Source: Ignelater luminosus
Taxonomy: Eukaryota > Arthropoda > Insecta > Coleoptera > Elateridae
NCBI GenBank assembly: GCA_011009095.1
Contig: VTPC01090587.1
Span: 750,887 to 814,886 of the forward strand
Reading direction: 5' to 3'
Length of the DNA: 64,000 nucleotides
The first letter of the stretch is position 1. The number at the start of each line of letters is the position of its first letter. The notes beneath the pieces were generated by a model that searched no databases, was not told the origin of the DNA, and saw only the letters and a program-made list of their open reading frames with translations. The position numbers were made by a program, and so were the translations under genes. Below are positions 46,904 through 59,351 of this stretch, in pieces.

Positions 46904-48078
46904 TATTAAACCATAATAAGTTTAAACGTTTTGTGTACTATTATTCAAAAATACGAGTTTATACCATAATTAGAAGTAGTACACTTTAATAATCAAACAT
47001 TTGTTCCAGTCGAATATTTGACGCCAGACGCCATAATGGGCGATTAGAGGTTTTATAAAAGCAGGTAGCAAGGCATATTATATCTGTATCGTTGGATAGA
47101 TAGGTATATTTCCTAAATACAGCGCACCTATTCCCAGTCCCTTAATGTCGTGAACATGGCCACAGGAAAGCTTTTATGTGATATTGATGAGAAAAGGTCC
47201 AATTCTTATGACATTTGACTAGAAATTGATTGCAACTGCGGAAATATATTCGATAGTTGTCAATCGAAATGAATCAAAAAGCTGACTCAAAAATATGAAA
47301 AATCACAAACATTGAAGTAACTATATTGACTTCAAATCGATATAAAACAAAAATTTATGCTAACAATGAAAAATCCCTTGGTAGTTCATCTTCTAGCTCC
47401 AGGAATCGTATATCGTTGAGTGTTGACCTTTGTCCATAATTTTTGCGTTCACTATGTAATATTATATCGAGTGTTCCAGAAATATTGGATTTGGCTTTGG
47501 AACTGAGAACGTGTGTTTTAGTGGCAAGTTACATTGTGATAAATCAGTAAAAAAATGTTTACTTAAGAATAGGCAATTTTCGTGATTGAAAACAAAACAT
47601 TAAAAGACGCGTTTATTTGTACTTAACCTGTAACGGAAAACACTTCCAACATCTTTAAAATTGCACATAAAATGTGTAGTTTCACAGTTTCTAAGTAAAA
47701 TTCATTATGATTTATTATATGTTATGTATCATGTAAACAAAAAGAGATGTTTTTGTATTCATCGGCAACCCTGACGTAAATAGTTTTGAGACACTTGTTA
47801 GTATTGAGTATAGGGGTTTTATGTTAATTCTAAAATCAAAAAAGTAATCAAATAAGATTAAAAGGTGAAGAAAGATGTTCCAAAAATTGTTTTATTTTGA
47901 ACATAACCAAATACGCATGCGTTCATAACTATTTTAAACAATTTGATAAATACTTATTGATTATTATGTATTACACTCTGGTATACGCACATTTGAGTCT
48001 TTTAAAAAACAACAGAATGTTGCATCACAATCTTGAGTTTATAAATATAAATCTTTACATCAAACTTTTAAAATATTC
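46904..48078. other. Intergenic, contains one MITE relic
   Basis: About 47463..47801 is an inverted, diverged copy of the CTAACGAGT-ended MITE at 27789..28101 (shared CCTGTAACGG, TTACGTCAGGG). No gene was seen. Confidence 0.4.
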
Positions 48079-51000
48079 CTACTGCAGTGATTTTCTAATC
48101 CAATCTAAATGTTTAGCAGCATCTGTAAACACGACATAATGCGAGGGATCGCATTTAAGTGGATTATCTGAGATGAAACTCGTTACAGCAGTGGATACCA
48201 ATCCGCGCAGTTGCCATCTGGTATTTTGATGAGTTGAATTTAATTTTGGAAACACCATACCATCACCAACAACTGCATTGCATATTGATGCATCTACATC
48301 AGACATTGCGGTAATAAATTATTTAATTCGATACTTTCATACAAAGTATTACATACCATTTATTTTTCCTGCACAATATGTAGTAGCGGAAGTCAAGCGG
48401 GAATAAGAATCAGTTAAAGAAAGTATACATGTTTCTTGAGACACGACAATCATCTTAGAGTGCATCAGTTGTTCTCCCATTTCTACAGAATTGCCGAAAC
48501 TCCAGCCTACAGAGCTTCCTGTAAAAAGAACAGTTATACTTTCAGAGCTATACTTAAAATTGTTTAAAATCCCTAAACGTTCATTTTTTTCTTTGTAATA
48601 AAATAACCTTCAAATTCTTAAAGACAGTCTTAACTGCAATACATCTAAATGGGGAAATACGCCCAGTTAGGTGAAATTATGAAAAATGACAATATCTCAA
48701 AAACCGTGACACTTTGTATAATAATATAGTAGGTTAAATAAGTTCCAAATCATCATTACTTCTACCACCTCCTTTCGAATATACGGCGGTGAACCAAACA
48801 CCCTGTATATTCGTTTTATTTATAAATCTAACTTAAAATTATTTTAAACACGCTTAAATAGTGCTATTTTTTACAAATTATTATAATGTATAACCAAATG
48901 CTGACGTTACTTTTATTTGTTTATTTAGCTGCTCATTAGATTAATGAATAAGCCCCACAGACAAGATAAAAACTAACTACGGCCGTACACGTGTGCTTTA
49001 GGTACCAACCTAACAACTATGGATACTAGAGAATATACGGTCAATGCATTTGTTTTCCAGCCAATGAGTAGTATATACGTCAGCTTAGTTCTCAGTCTAT
49101 CTTATTTCTCAATGTTCCCTTTCTAACATAAGTACTACACATTCCATAAGTACTGGCGCTATAAATTTAAAATATTGTGTTGTTGCCAAGGTTTGTGATC
49201 GAAATTTAATTCCAAAGAACTTTAAAGGGTAACTTAATTGATGTTAATGCATATGGTTTTAAAAATATCAGTACTAATTGGATCTACGGTAAAGAGGCGA
49301 TATTCAACTTAACTTTTAAATTCATGAGAAATATAAAATGCCTTGTGGTTTCCAAGGTCTTGAAAAGACATAAGTTGTACAAGTTACATTTCTGGGAAAA
49401 CAAAAACACCTTGCATATTTCTATAACAAACAGTAAAAAAAAACAGGACAGAATACACTATAATAACGCGTCGTGGTAAGCAAACCATTCCCTTTATTTG
49501 CGTTTGTTGAGACTTTGCTGACGTCAAATTCTGTCCAATGCATTGACCGTGTTTTCTCTGCTATCCGTGCGCAACAACCTTTCAGTATATGCTGTTCACG
49601 ACCTTTCGGTGTAAGGGTTAGCCATTATATTGTTTTGCAATATTAAAAAAGTGGGATATAGTTATCAATGTAGTTATCCAGAAGCAAGCAAACAATTAGT
49701 AATAGCGCATAATAACAGATGCTAAAAGCGCGTAAGCCTAATTACTCCTCCTGAGCAATAATGGTTGCGTTCATAAACAGTAACCATGATTACGCACTCT
49801 TGTCAGTGACGAAAGCGCTTTTAAAAGTGCTGGTTTGAGTTTATGGGTATTGACGTTTGCTGCCGATCATTTGCTGGCTGCTGGCTGCAATGAAACTAGT
49901 AATATAATACCTGTGCGAAGACCTTCAGCCTTATCATTGCTATTGTTCAGGAGCAATCAGCAAGTGGTAATACTTTAATCATAAAGCTCCAAAGCAGAAA
50001 CCATCAGTGATTTGTTTGCTGCCGGCATTTCAAGCAGAGTTAAAAAAAACTTGAGGTTAGGTGTAAGTTATTGCGTCGGAATTGATGTTTATGTAGAGAA
50101 CAGCAGGTAGTTTTTCAAATTTGTAATTGATGCAATATTAAAAAGTGGGTTATTGCTATAGTTAGACAAGAGCAAGCAAGCGATTACTAGCAGCGCAGAA
50201 TCATAGATGTTGGCAGCGAGTAAGCCTGATTACTGCATCTGAACACAAGCATTGGGCGTGTTCAGTGTTGCCAATTTGGTGATCTTGCCTCCAAATCTGG
50301 AGATCTTTAATATCCATTTGCGACTCCAGTAATAATATAGAGAAAAGTCTCAAAGCTGGTGAAATAATCACCTGGTTTTGGAGATTTTTGGTAATTTCTA
50401 AATCACATTGATTTTCTTTGAACTGACAATATTTGTTACAATATTTAGATTTATTTTAGATTAACTTTGCGTGTGACATCTAGCGTAGTAACTCTAACTA
50501 ATGAGAATTTATTCGGTTGTCATCTTCGATAATTAATTTGGCGATTTTGTTTAGTTGTCCGTGGCACTACGCTGATCGTACGAAAAGTACGTCCAGAATT
50601 TACAAACGTGCAGTGTTGCAAATCGTACTTAGGGACTTACAGATATAGGTTTTTATAATGTCACTAGATGTCTGGGGAATCTGAGAAAACGTTGTAGATT
50701 CTGAAGAAAAACGCTGGAAATTCTGGGAAAACTCTAGAAGTCTACTTTTAACACTCCAAGACATCAAGCAATTAACAGATTACTAGTTCAGAATTATTAT
50801 CAGGCTTCTCGAGCGTACGTCCAGTCAGTCGGTCCGTTGGACCTTTTGGATTTCTCAGGTCTACCGGATCTCTCGAGTCCGTCCGGTTCCGTTAAACCTA
50901 TTGGACTTATTGGCCCTTAGGGTTTCTCAGGCCTATCAGGCTGTTCGGATCTCTTTGGCCCTTTGAGACTTTTTGGACCGTCGGGTAGTTCGGGCCTGTT

Positions 51001-53166
51001 GAACATCTTGGACTTCACGGCCCTTCGGGCCTCTCGGGTTTGTCGGACTATTCGGGTCCGATGGACCTTTCGACTTCTCGGCCCGTTCAGATTTTTCGAG
51101 CCTGTCAGATCTCTAGGGCTTGTCGGGTCCGTTGATCTTTTAGACTTCTGGACCCTTTAGGCCTGTCGGGTCTATCAGGCCATTCGGATCTATTGGACTT
51201 GTCGGATCACTCGAGTGTGTCGGCCCTTCGGGCGTTGTTGGACCTTTTGGACTTCACGGTCCTTCGGGCCTCTCGGGTCTATTGCGCTGTTTGGATCTCT
51301 CGCGTTTGTCGGGCTGTTTGGGTCGGTCGGACGTTCGAGCCGATCAAGAAGTTACCGGGTTTTCTTCGGATCGCGTCAGGTAGAACTCTGAACGGGCCTA
51401 GATTTCTATTTATGATCCAGCTCGGCCCAATTGGGGATAAGATTGACGGGGCCCGAAGAAGACCCGATAACTTCTTGATCGGTCCGATAGAGAAACCCGA
51501 ATAGCCGAAAAGTCGGAAAGGTTCAAGAGGCCTGAGAGGTCCGAATGACCCCACAGACCCGAGAAGCCCGAAGGGCCGAAAAGTCCAAAGAGCTAGACAG
51601 ACTCGAACGGCCCGACAAAAAACCCGAATGGCCGAAAAGTCCAAAAGGTTCAACATGCCCGAAAGGTAGGAATGACCCCACAAACCCCAGATTTTCGAAG
51701 GTTCGAGAAGTACCTGAGGCCTGAGAGGTCCGAATGACCTCACAGACCCGAGAAGCCCGAAGGGCCGAAAAGTCCAAAGAGCTAGACAGGTTCGAACGGC
51801 CCGACAGAAAAACCCGAATGGTCGAGAAGTCCAAAAGGTTCAACATGCCCGAAAGTTTGGAATGATCCCACAGACCCCAGATTTTCAAAGGTTCGAGAAG
51901 TACTAACGGCCCAACAAGCCCGAACTGTTCGACAGACCCGAGAAGCCCAAAAAGACCGACAGGGCCTAGAGGTCCAACAGTCCAACAGCTCAACATTTCA
52001 GTTTTTTGTGTTTCAGCTAATTAACGCACCATTTTACATTAAATTAATAGATAACAACAACACACAATGATAAAATTATAGAAAATTGGGCACTGTCTGC
52101 AAATTGTCAACTACAAAATTCACTGTTTATTTACATACTTTGATGATTATTGTGTATCAGTATTCTTTTGATCAGTCAAGTTTCCATTACAACGAATAAT
52201 AGGTAGATAACACAAAAGTTATTATAAAGCGACATTTCTGACAACAGACCTTCCCACCCATATCACGTTTCTAGTTACGCCACTGGCATAATTGTATGCT
52301 TACCATTCGAAGAATTTTTAAGAGAATTAGAATCTGTAAGAAAAAATGAGGGTTGCCCTTAAAAAAAATTCATGACGTCATCGGTGGTAACAATGGAGGA
52401 TAAAGAAAAAATGAAAATCATTCGAATAGATGACCCACTGGGAAATAAGGTTGACGTATTCGTATTTGAATTTCTTTGAATAATAGTAATCATAATAAAT
52501 TTGGAGAATTCTGGTGATTTCTAATCTGTTAAATTGAAAATTTTGCTTACATCTTGTTGGCAATACTGGGCGTATTCAGCTCGGCCAGCGGTGACATAGC
52601 GCTGAGACAGCGAAGTTATCAAACGAATCACCACCTATCAGCTGCTATGACAGCGGTCGCCATATTTTCCAACAGAAATAAATTTTGCTGTTTTTGCCAG
52701 CGGTTGGTAGGGAGTTTCTTAAGTATAATACAATCGATACGTATTGTAAATATAACCTAAAAAGCACCAGGAATTTATCTATTGTTAAAATCTGAGAGTT
52801 TATTTACATAACTTTTTAATTTTTGTAATCTTTTCAATGTGCCTCTGTTATGGTCTGCATGTAACCGAATGTTGCAGTTCAGCCAAACACAACTGCTGCA
52901 ACTCAGTGGCAGCACCGCAAGCCACTGAATTCTCCTGAATTCTTCTTTATAGGGAAAAATCTTTAACTAAGAAATGGCACTAAATTTCTTCAAAATGTAT
53001 CAAAATGACGGAAAATATGTGATCCTCAGCTACGATTAACGTTGGAGGAGTTGCTATATATTTATAACATTATGATTGTTTCTGACGATATGATTCACTG
53101 TTGTGGCAACAAAATCTTCAATAAAAGTCGCGACGATCGTGTTTTCTTCAAGATTCGTAAATAAAG

Positions 53167-53217
<51 letters not shown>

Positions 53218-56200
53218 AAAGGATGTTGTGAAAGGTAGGTCATCCTATACGTTTCCCCTAACAAGTTCAACCACAAATGTAGGCTAGTACCGAAAAATGT
53301 GCACCTTCAAAACCTGTTCAAAATCACAATTTAAGCTACTGCTACAGCAACCTATTTTTAACAATTTCTTGATTTCCAACAAAAAGGGTTATAAAATAAT
53401 GAAAATAACATCGCTTACGTTGATGTAATCCTGATTCTTTTGATCACAAATGGCTGCTGATAGAATGACCTACCTTTCACAGTACACCATTATTATGTAA
53501 CCAACATTAGTTTTTCTTCAATTAGGTAAGAAACTGAACATGTGCGCATGACGTCATCGCTAGCAAACAAACAGTCGACCAGGTAAGCTAACGATTTATC
53601 TGTAATGATTAATGATCACTTTTTTAACGCGTGCGCGAGATTGCCTATCTTTAACCAAGAAAATGATCAATTAAAAATGTTTCTTGGAAACCCTTTATCA
53701 TGGCGTGACGTCATGTGTAACATTGTCGATTTATAGTAAGTTAGCACTCACCTTGTTTATCAATAATGGAACCTAAGTCTGTAGAATCTTCCCATAAACA
53801 TACTGGTCTTACGTAGTCGGTAATATTAATGGGAATGATAAATTTGAGTACAGCAATATCGTTATTATAAAATTCAGCTTTATACTGCGGATGTATCATA
53901 ATTTTATATACATCTCGACGTTGTACGTGGGAATTTAAAAATCGTTCTGGATAATACATACCTGTAATGTATATTAGAAATAAAATATGTAACTACGAAT
54001 CTTAATTAAAATATAAAATTATTATCTAACCTAAATAAACTTGCAAGTCCTGAGGTATTTCTGGTATCCGCGAATGTATTTTAGTAATACAATGCGCCGC
54101 TGTAAGCACATGATATTCAGATATAAGTGATGCTCCACATACGTAAGAGAATGTACGAGTATATTTGTTTCTTCGATGCAGTAAGGCATGCCATGGAAAT
54201 TCTCCTTGATAAGTTGTTTCACCGTGATATAAGGGTGTAGGTTGCGCCTGGAAACAATCTTAATCAAACTTACCACTTTCTAATTTAACAAGAAACTACG
54301 GAATCATTTCAAACAGGACAAAATATCTACTGTTTTGTGCAATGTAAAACCAACAAGAATAATTCCTGGCTGCAGTACACTAACAAATACCGTCATCGAC
54401 AAAAAACATAGATATTGTTTATAGGTGTTGCAGCGTATAGTGATTAACAAGTAATCCAACTCTTACAAAAAGCGGAAAACTAGCTCGGAAACAAAACCAC
54501 AGAATTCTGTGACAAAACATTGTTGTTGATGATATGTCTACGTTTCTATAATAGATGTCAAGGCGTGCGTGTATGAATAAAAGTAGCTACATCTGTTGTA
54601 ACATACCTGTATTATTGCCCAACTTTAGTTGGAACGGCGTTTGAAAAGAACAAAGGATATTTAAAGAGTTGCTTTACTTGTTAATCACTCTGTGCTGGAC
54701 GTTGATCTTGTCGTCGCCTGGATTCTGTGATGATTTAGTTCAGACTACGGCGCATGGTGGTGCTGCAGAAATTCCCAATTTTAAATCGAGTAGTCTACTG
54801 GCAATAAATTATTATTGTTTGTTTTTTCTTGTTTGCAAAATCAATTTGTCAATTATGCTAATAGTACAAGAGCCACTGATGGAAAAAGAAGACCTGAATC
54901 TTAACTTTCTGGCTTTGTTACACATCGACGCAGAAAGGTATATAGGTACTCTGGTGAAAATTTCAACAAGCTAGGTGTGGGCATGCGCTCGTGGCCAAGG
55001 GTGCCCATTCATTTGCAAAATTTCATTCCCCAGATTACCATGTATCCGTATTGCCCTGAATGGGCACCCTTGGCCATAGGGAGGGGTGTACCTTTCTGTC
55101 GTTTCGAAATTCGTATTATACAAACTTTCAATAATACGCAACCAAATCTTCAAGTCTTAATATGCATTTTAAGCATATTTTTACGATTTTTTAAAAATCT
55201 GGAAAAAACTGTGAAAAAAGTGGTTTTTCGCATAAAATGTTAATTAAAGAAACAAAGACCACACTGGTCTTTCTGGGTTTGATTTTAAGAATTATGATAA
55301 AAAGACTGATAAAATGGCGTAAAATTCAAGTGGTTGGGATTGGGTACGATAAGTGACATTTTCCGTTTACGGTTTTTCGTGTTTTACATGGAACCACCCA
55401 CGTCTGGCGTTCTGGCGTTTTCACCAAACTACTTGTATTTCGTCAATTTACGAAAATTTATAAACGCCAGATAGTTAGGACTCTTGGAAAAACTATAATT
55501 TTTCATAATTTCTACTACGAGCGCATGGCCACACCTCGCAGTACCTAGATACCTGTCTGAGTGTAACAACGCCAGAAAGTTAGGATTCAGGTCTTATTTT
55601 TCTGTCAGTGGCTCTTGTACTACAATAGTTAATTTTTGAAATAAAACTGACTGGTTAATTTTTAAAAATGGTTAGAAAATAATAATGTATTTGTATGTAC
55701 TTATACAAATCACAACTGTAATAACAGAAAAAAATATTAAGTTTTTAATTCTTTGTCATATAGTTGGTTCGTCGATCGAGTTTACAATAGGTACATTGTA
55801 ATGGGTGAAAAGCTTAGTATGAAGAAGATGTATTTTTTAAAGTTTTTACTTTTTGCAAAACTTCCAATAATGGCATAAAGTTTTTTATAGTACTAACCAA
55901 TAACAAAGGAAATTTGAAAAGACACATTATTTTTCCATTAAGAAACGACAAAGTCCTAAATCTGTTAAAAAATCATGCAACCGTTTTCTTGCAGGTATAA
56001 TTCAAATTCGGAACTTCATTGTTCTTTTCTGCAACTGTCACTATACTGACAACTTTCCTGACTCAGAAACATCAGGAAAGCGTCATTTTACCTGCTTAGG
56101 CAGAGAAATTCATCTCTGCCCACTTTTATCAGGAACAGAATAAAAAAACTGAAGCAACATATTTTCATCAAATTTTATTTTCTTTAGATTTTCCTATTTT

Positions 56201-59200
56201 AGGCATTTATTTTTTTAATCTGTAGTTACTGAAAAAATACTTATCTGTACCACGTCACAGAAGTATCTTCACAGGACTCGAAGTAAAGTATCACTTTCCC
56301 GACTTGTAACGTAAATAAATAGTTTTAATAGAAAAATGAATCTTTTAGAAAAGGCTCATTTCACAATTTTCAAATTTACGTGCATATAACAGTTCATTAT
56401 GAATAGAGTCTGAATTATTTTCTGCAATTTTTTAAACCACGAAAACATACAGAAATTAATTAATCAAGCTCAAATTTTTGATGATATATGACGCACTTGA
56501 TCATCGCAGCTGTAGGCAATAAAAAGCCAGAATGCCGATCGTATTGCCGCTACTTAAAACCTTTGTGAAATTGTGACTTTAACCTAACATAAGCTTCAAA
56601 TTATTACGTGTTATGTCTATTTTTTATTTTATTTTCATTTTATCATGATTCTAATAATTATGCACATTTAAAAATGGAAATAGGATTTGTTAAAGAGGAT
56701 TCGGATAATCTTACACGAATTGATGTAGAAACAATAATCTTTACATAGAGAATGTAATTTTTTTTTTAGTAGTAAAACCTTTTGGCAACACAGCACTAAC
56801 CTGATTGGATCTTTTGAGCGCAGCCTTAAAATTAACAACAATCCTTTATTTAGTGCTAGTTAAAAGTACAAAGAAAAAACGCTTTTATAAAAATAGAAAA
56901 GTAGTCCTTATTTAATGTCAAATATACGACATATAACAAAATTCATATATCTGACACGTGAAATGAGCCCATTCCTGTATTACTGTTAGTAATTAATAGA
57001 GTTTTAAAATTTTGTTGCCATTGTTACAAGTTTTGCGAAAACAAAACACTTGTTTCGTTGACGGTTCATTTTTTTTCTATTTTCATACTATACCTTTTCA
57101 ACTTCAAATTGGGAACAATCAATTTCAAAATGGGAATAATCATTTTCAAATTGGGAATAATCAGTTTCAAATTGGGAATAACCATTTTCAAATTGGGAAC
57201 AAACAATTTCGAATTGGGAATAATCAATTTCGAATTGGGAATTATCAATTTCAAATTGGGAATAATCAATTTCAAGTTGAGACCAATCAACTTCAAATTG
57301 AGACTAATCAATATCAGATTAAACAATCTGCAATCAGTTGTAATAGCTATGAACTGTCATATTTAACTAATAATAATAAGTGTAATTAATAAATGCCTCA
57401 TTTACGTAATATATATACAGCAATTGATTACTTTTATTATGAGACTAATTATTCCCAACTTAAAATTGATTAGTCTCATTATGAAACATTTTGAAATTGA
57501 ATATTCCCAATTTAAAATTGATTATTCCCATTTTGAAATTGATTGTTCCCATTTTGAAATTGATTGTTCCCAATTTGAAGTTGAAAAGGTATGGATGTTT
57601 TTAAACATTCAGTTATGTTTGTCAAGTTGACAGTGAATAGAAAAACAAAACGAACTGTAGTCTGATGGTTTAACTTTAGGTAACCATACACTTCACAATA
57701 CAAATTTCCTTAAAAGCTATAGTTAAGTTTTAGGATAACCTAAGTAAAATGATAATTTGTAAATAAAAAAGAAGTAAGTATACATAAAACAATGTATTTA
57801 TTATGTTAAAGTTAAAAGTACAGTAACTGCAATTATCCAATCTTTCATATATTTCGATATCAGAATCTTCTCTGTTGTTGTCACTCATGTTGTAGAAAAG
57901 TAATTTACTTTGGATTTAAAGAAAATCAATGCAAAAAACCAGATACAAATTCGTAGTTTATTCATACAGAATTTTTCTATAAAAAAATCGAAACACCAAA
58001 ACCAAAATGTAGCTTTTGTTTTTATTTACATATTTCCATAGCAACAAAATTAGATATTATATTAGATAACTAAATGCAAAGCATAATCACCACGAACTTC
58101 GTTTTGTTTGGCGGCCATTTTGACCATGTTCCCGAAGAGATATCAAAAAAACGAAGACACCACGTAATCTTTCGTTTTTGATGTATAGAATCTAAATCTG
58201 AAGTCAAAATTACAAAATTTTAAAAAACTGAGGACAGACAGACAAACGTACTTCGCAAATTCAGTGACTTAATTGAATATTTTGTAACATATTTTTAAAA
58301 TTTCAACTAAGTAATAATTCAATAAACATCACGGGCGTTGAGTACTGTTTACTACTCTTGATATTTAAATAATAACTTTTTCAGTATTACAATGAAAACA
58401 AAACCTTTGTGCATTTGTTAGGTTTGTGAAGAAATTCTTTGCGTTGTGTATCATACAAAAAGACTGAGTGTTTAGTGTAAACTTTTCTAATGTTCGGAAA
58501 TTGGAAATGATTTGGTATTTCGCGATAAGCCTTGTTTTCTTAATGGTAACACTCTGCAGTCTAAGAAACACCGATTTAAAGAAATTTTGCAGTAGTTGTA
58601 AGTAGTTAACCCAAGTTCGTTAGGTACGTACTAACATGCACTTTCTTCCCATACTTACTACAACAGTTCCACAAATCTCGTCAAAATGTATGTTATTTGG
58701 AGGATTTCGATTTAAAGAAGAATATCTGTCACATCAAGTAAAATTGTAATAATAATTACAAACATTACTAATGAAAGATTTTACAACCTGCGGTCTTCTT
58801 CTTCTACAACATCTGCAATCATATTTGTATTAAGAGGGCTTGTTTGCAATCGCATCCTTGTAGGAACACCATTTCTTATTGTTACATCTGGACACACTGT
58901 TACATCATTAAGTCTAAATACAATTAGATTTGGCGAAGGTTCATTTAGGTTATACTTCACAGAGAAACGAACAATCTGAGTCACGTTCTGATTTACAGAA
59001 GAATTAGGAATTTCAACCAGAAATTCTTGATTGTCTGGTGTTACAATATATGCATATAATAAGTTCTACAAATTAAAAACATTAAATATTTATAAGAAAT
59101 TAAAAATCTTTTACCTACAGAATACGTACTAAAACTAACTCCACAATGGGTCTATCAAATATCAGTCGGAACGAAACATCACGTGAATTTGTGTTTGGCG

Positions 59201-59351
59201 TAAGTACCACAATTCCATACCATTTATCCGGTTCAGTGCATCTGCCTTCATACAAAAAGAAATGCGGACACCTTGTTTGGAAATTCTGAGTATATATTTG
59301 GTGATTTGTTAAAAAGAAGACGAATATTGATAGTATTCTCAGGAGCGACAT
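48079..59351 (-). CDS. Gastrulation-defective-like serine protease homologue, catalytic Ser lost
   Basis: Minus-strand exons: 59130..59351, 58788..59065, (unfound linker exon or exons), 54031..54247, 53752..53961, 48357..48518, 48079..48293. The last four join in consistent phases. Exon 1 has a signal peptide (LLRILSIFVFFLTN) followed by CPHFFLYEGRCTEPDKWYGI, the start of a GD_N domain as in Drosophila gastrulation defective. The trypsin fold follows: GEFPWHALL, CGASLISEYHVLTAAHC (His), NNDIAVLKF (Asp), YVRPVCLWE, SVGWSFG, ICNAVVGDGMVFP. At the last motif relatives have GDSGG; here the serine position is valine, so proteolysis should be lost while His and Asp remain. It is probably a secreted haemolymph or eggshell cofactor, as other serine protease homologues are. 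The linker expected to carry a Cys before AQPTPLYHGE was not located, so the gene model is incomplete or the gene is decaying. Confidence 0.75.
48519..50815. other. Intron 5' part, repeat-rich, no gene
   Basis: Within the 5.2-kb intron of the protease homologue. About 49640-49765 and 50128-50260 are diverged direct copies, 490 bp apart (GCAATATTAAAAA.GTGGG, AAGCAAGCAA, AGTAAGCCTGATTACT). Confidence 0.4.
50816..51996. repeat. GC-rich foldback with 9-bp periodic arms
   Basis: The left arm (50816 to about 51400) is made of degenerate 9-mers such as TCGGGCCTC and GTCGGACTT. The right arm (about 51420-51996) has their reverse complements. Near the centre CGATCAAGAAGTTACCGGGT is matched in inverse by ACCCGATAACTTCTTGATCG. 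The right arm also holds a 189-bp direct duplication (51531-51719, 51720-51908). Many frames are open because the period is a multiple of 3 (Gly-X-Y-like readings), so these are not called as genes. Confidence 0.75.
51997..53220. other. Intron, no supported gene
   Basis: Mostly AT-rich intronic DNA, ending in an ATT microsatellite at 53169-53214. Confidence 0.35.
53169..53214. repeat. (ATT)n microsatellite
   Basis: About 15 ATT units. Confidence 0.85.
53221..53489. mobile_element. TIR element, GTGAAAGGTAGGTCAT family, copy 1
   Basis: ATGTTGTGAAAGGTAGGTCA on the left mirrors GACCTACCTTTCACAGTAC on the right. A second copy lies at 63306..63690. Both sit beside ATT-rich sequence, which blurs the TSD. 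Confidence 0.65.
54440..54686. mobile_element. MITE related to the THAP element
   Basis: Inverted ends GTGATTAACAAGTAATCCAA and, reversed, GTGATTAACAAGTAAAGCAA. The internal blocks GGAAACTAGCTCG, TTTCTATAATAGATGTCA and GGCGTTTGAAAAGAACAAAG match the ends of the THAP elements at 17186 and 18704, so this is an internally deleted relative with altered tips. Confidence 0.65.
54864..55620. mobile_element. TIR element with about 110-bp ends and TA target
   Basis: GTACAAGAGCCACTGATGGA at 54864 mirrors the sequence ending GTAC at 55620, and inverted similarity continues for about 110 bp (GACCTGAATC, TTTCTGGC, GGCATGCGCTCG). TA flanks both ends, consistent with Tc1/mariner-type insertion. Open frames over it are not genes. 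Confidence 0.65.
55621..57089. other. Intron of protease homologue, missing linker exon not found
   Basis: AT-rich. I looked on the minus strand for an exon starting in phase 2 and ending in phase 0 with a Cys and found none convincing. A 13-nt acceptor-donor interval near 56500 fits the phases but is too short to trust. The hairpin GGCAGAG...CTCTGCC is at about 56099-56120. Confidence 0.35.
57090..57592. mobile_element. Foldback element with 21-bp internal repeats
   Basis: The ends ATACCTTTTCAACTTCAAAT mirror each other; TA at 57091-57092 and 57590-57591 could be the target. Inside the left arm are about ten 21-bp units (AATTTCAAATTGGGAATAAT plus C) and in the right arm about five inverted units. 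The 125-codon plus frame through it (heptapeptide FQIGNNQ-like) follows from the 21-bp period. Confidence 0.75.
57593..58787. other. Intron, no confirmed exon
   Basis: AT-rich. On the minus strand an ATG at about 57888 opens MSDNNREDSDIEIYERLDNC, coding-like at first and then drifting into hydrophobic low-complexity sequence. It might be a lost exon or transposon start; no join to neighbours was found. Confidence 0.3.

Noticed and set aside
51279..51996. Several 100-157-codon frames in the GC-rich foldback
   Set aside because: Nine-bp periodicity keeps many frames open on both strands; no frame is favoured and no domain is present.
54031..54276. 81-codon minus frame starting at 54276
   Set aside because: Wrong frame over a real protease exon; the correct frame reads CGASLISEYHVLTAAHC.
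54669..54974. 101-codon frame with signal-peptide-like start
   Set aside because: It overlaps the end of one MITE and the TIR of another element; the hydrophobic start is chance.
56490..56512. 13-nt microexon fitting the phases of the missing protease linker
   Set aside because: Acceptor and donor match by position, but a 13-nt exon without support is as likely to be chance.
57012..57389. 125-codon frame with heptapeptide repeats
   Set aside because: It follows from a 21-bp tandem repeat inside a foldback element; frames on other strands are equally open.
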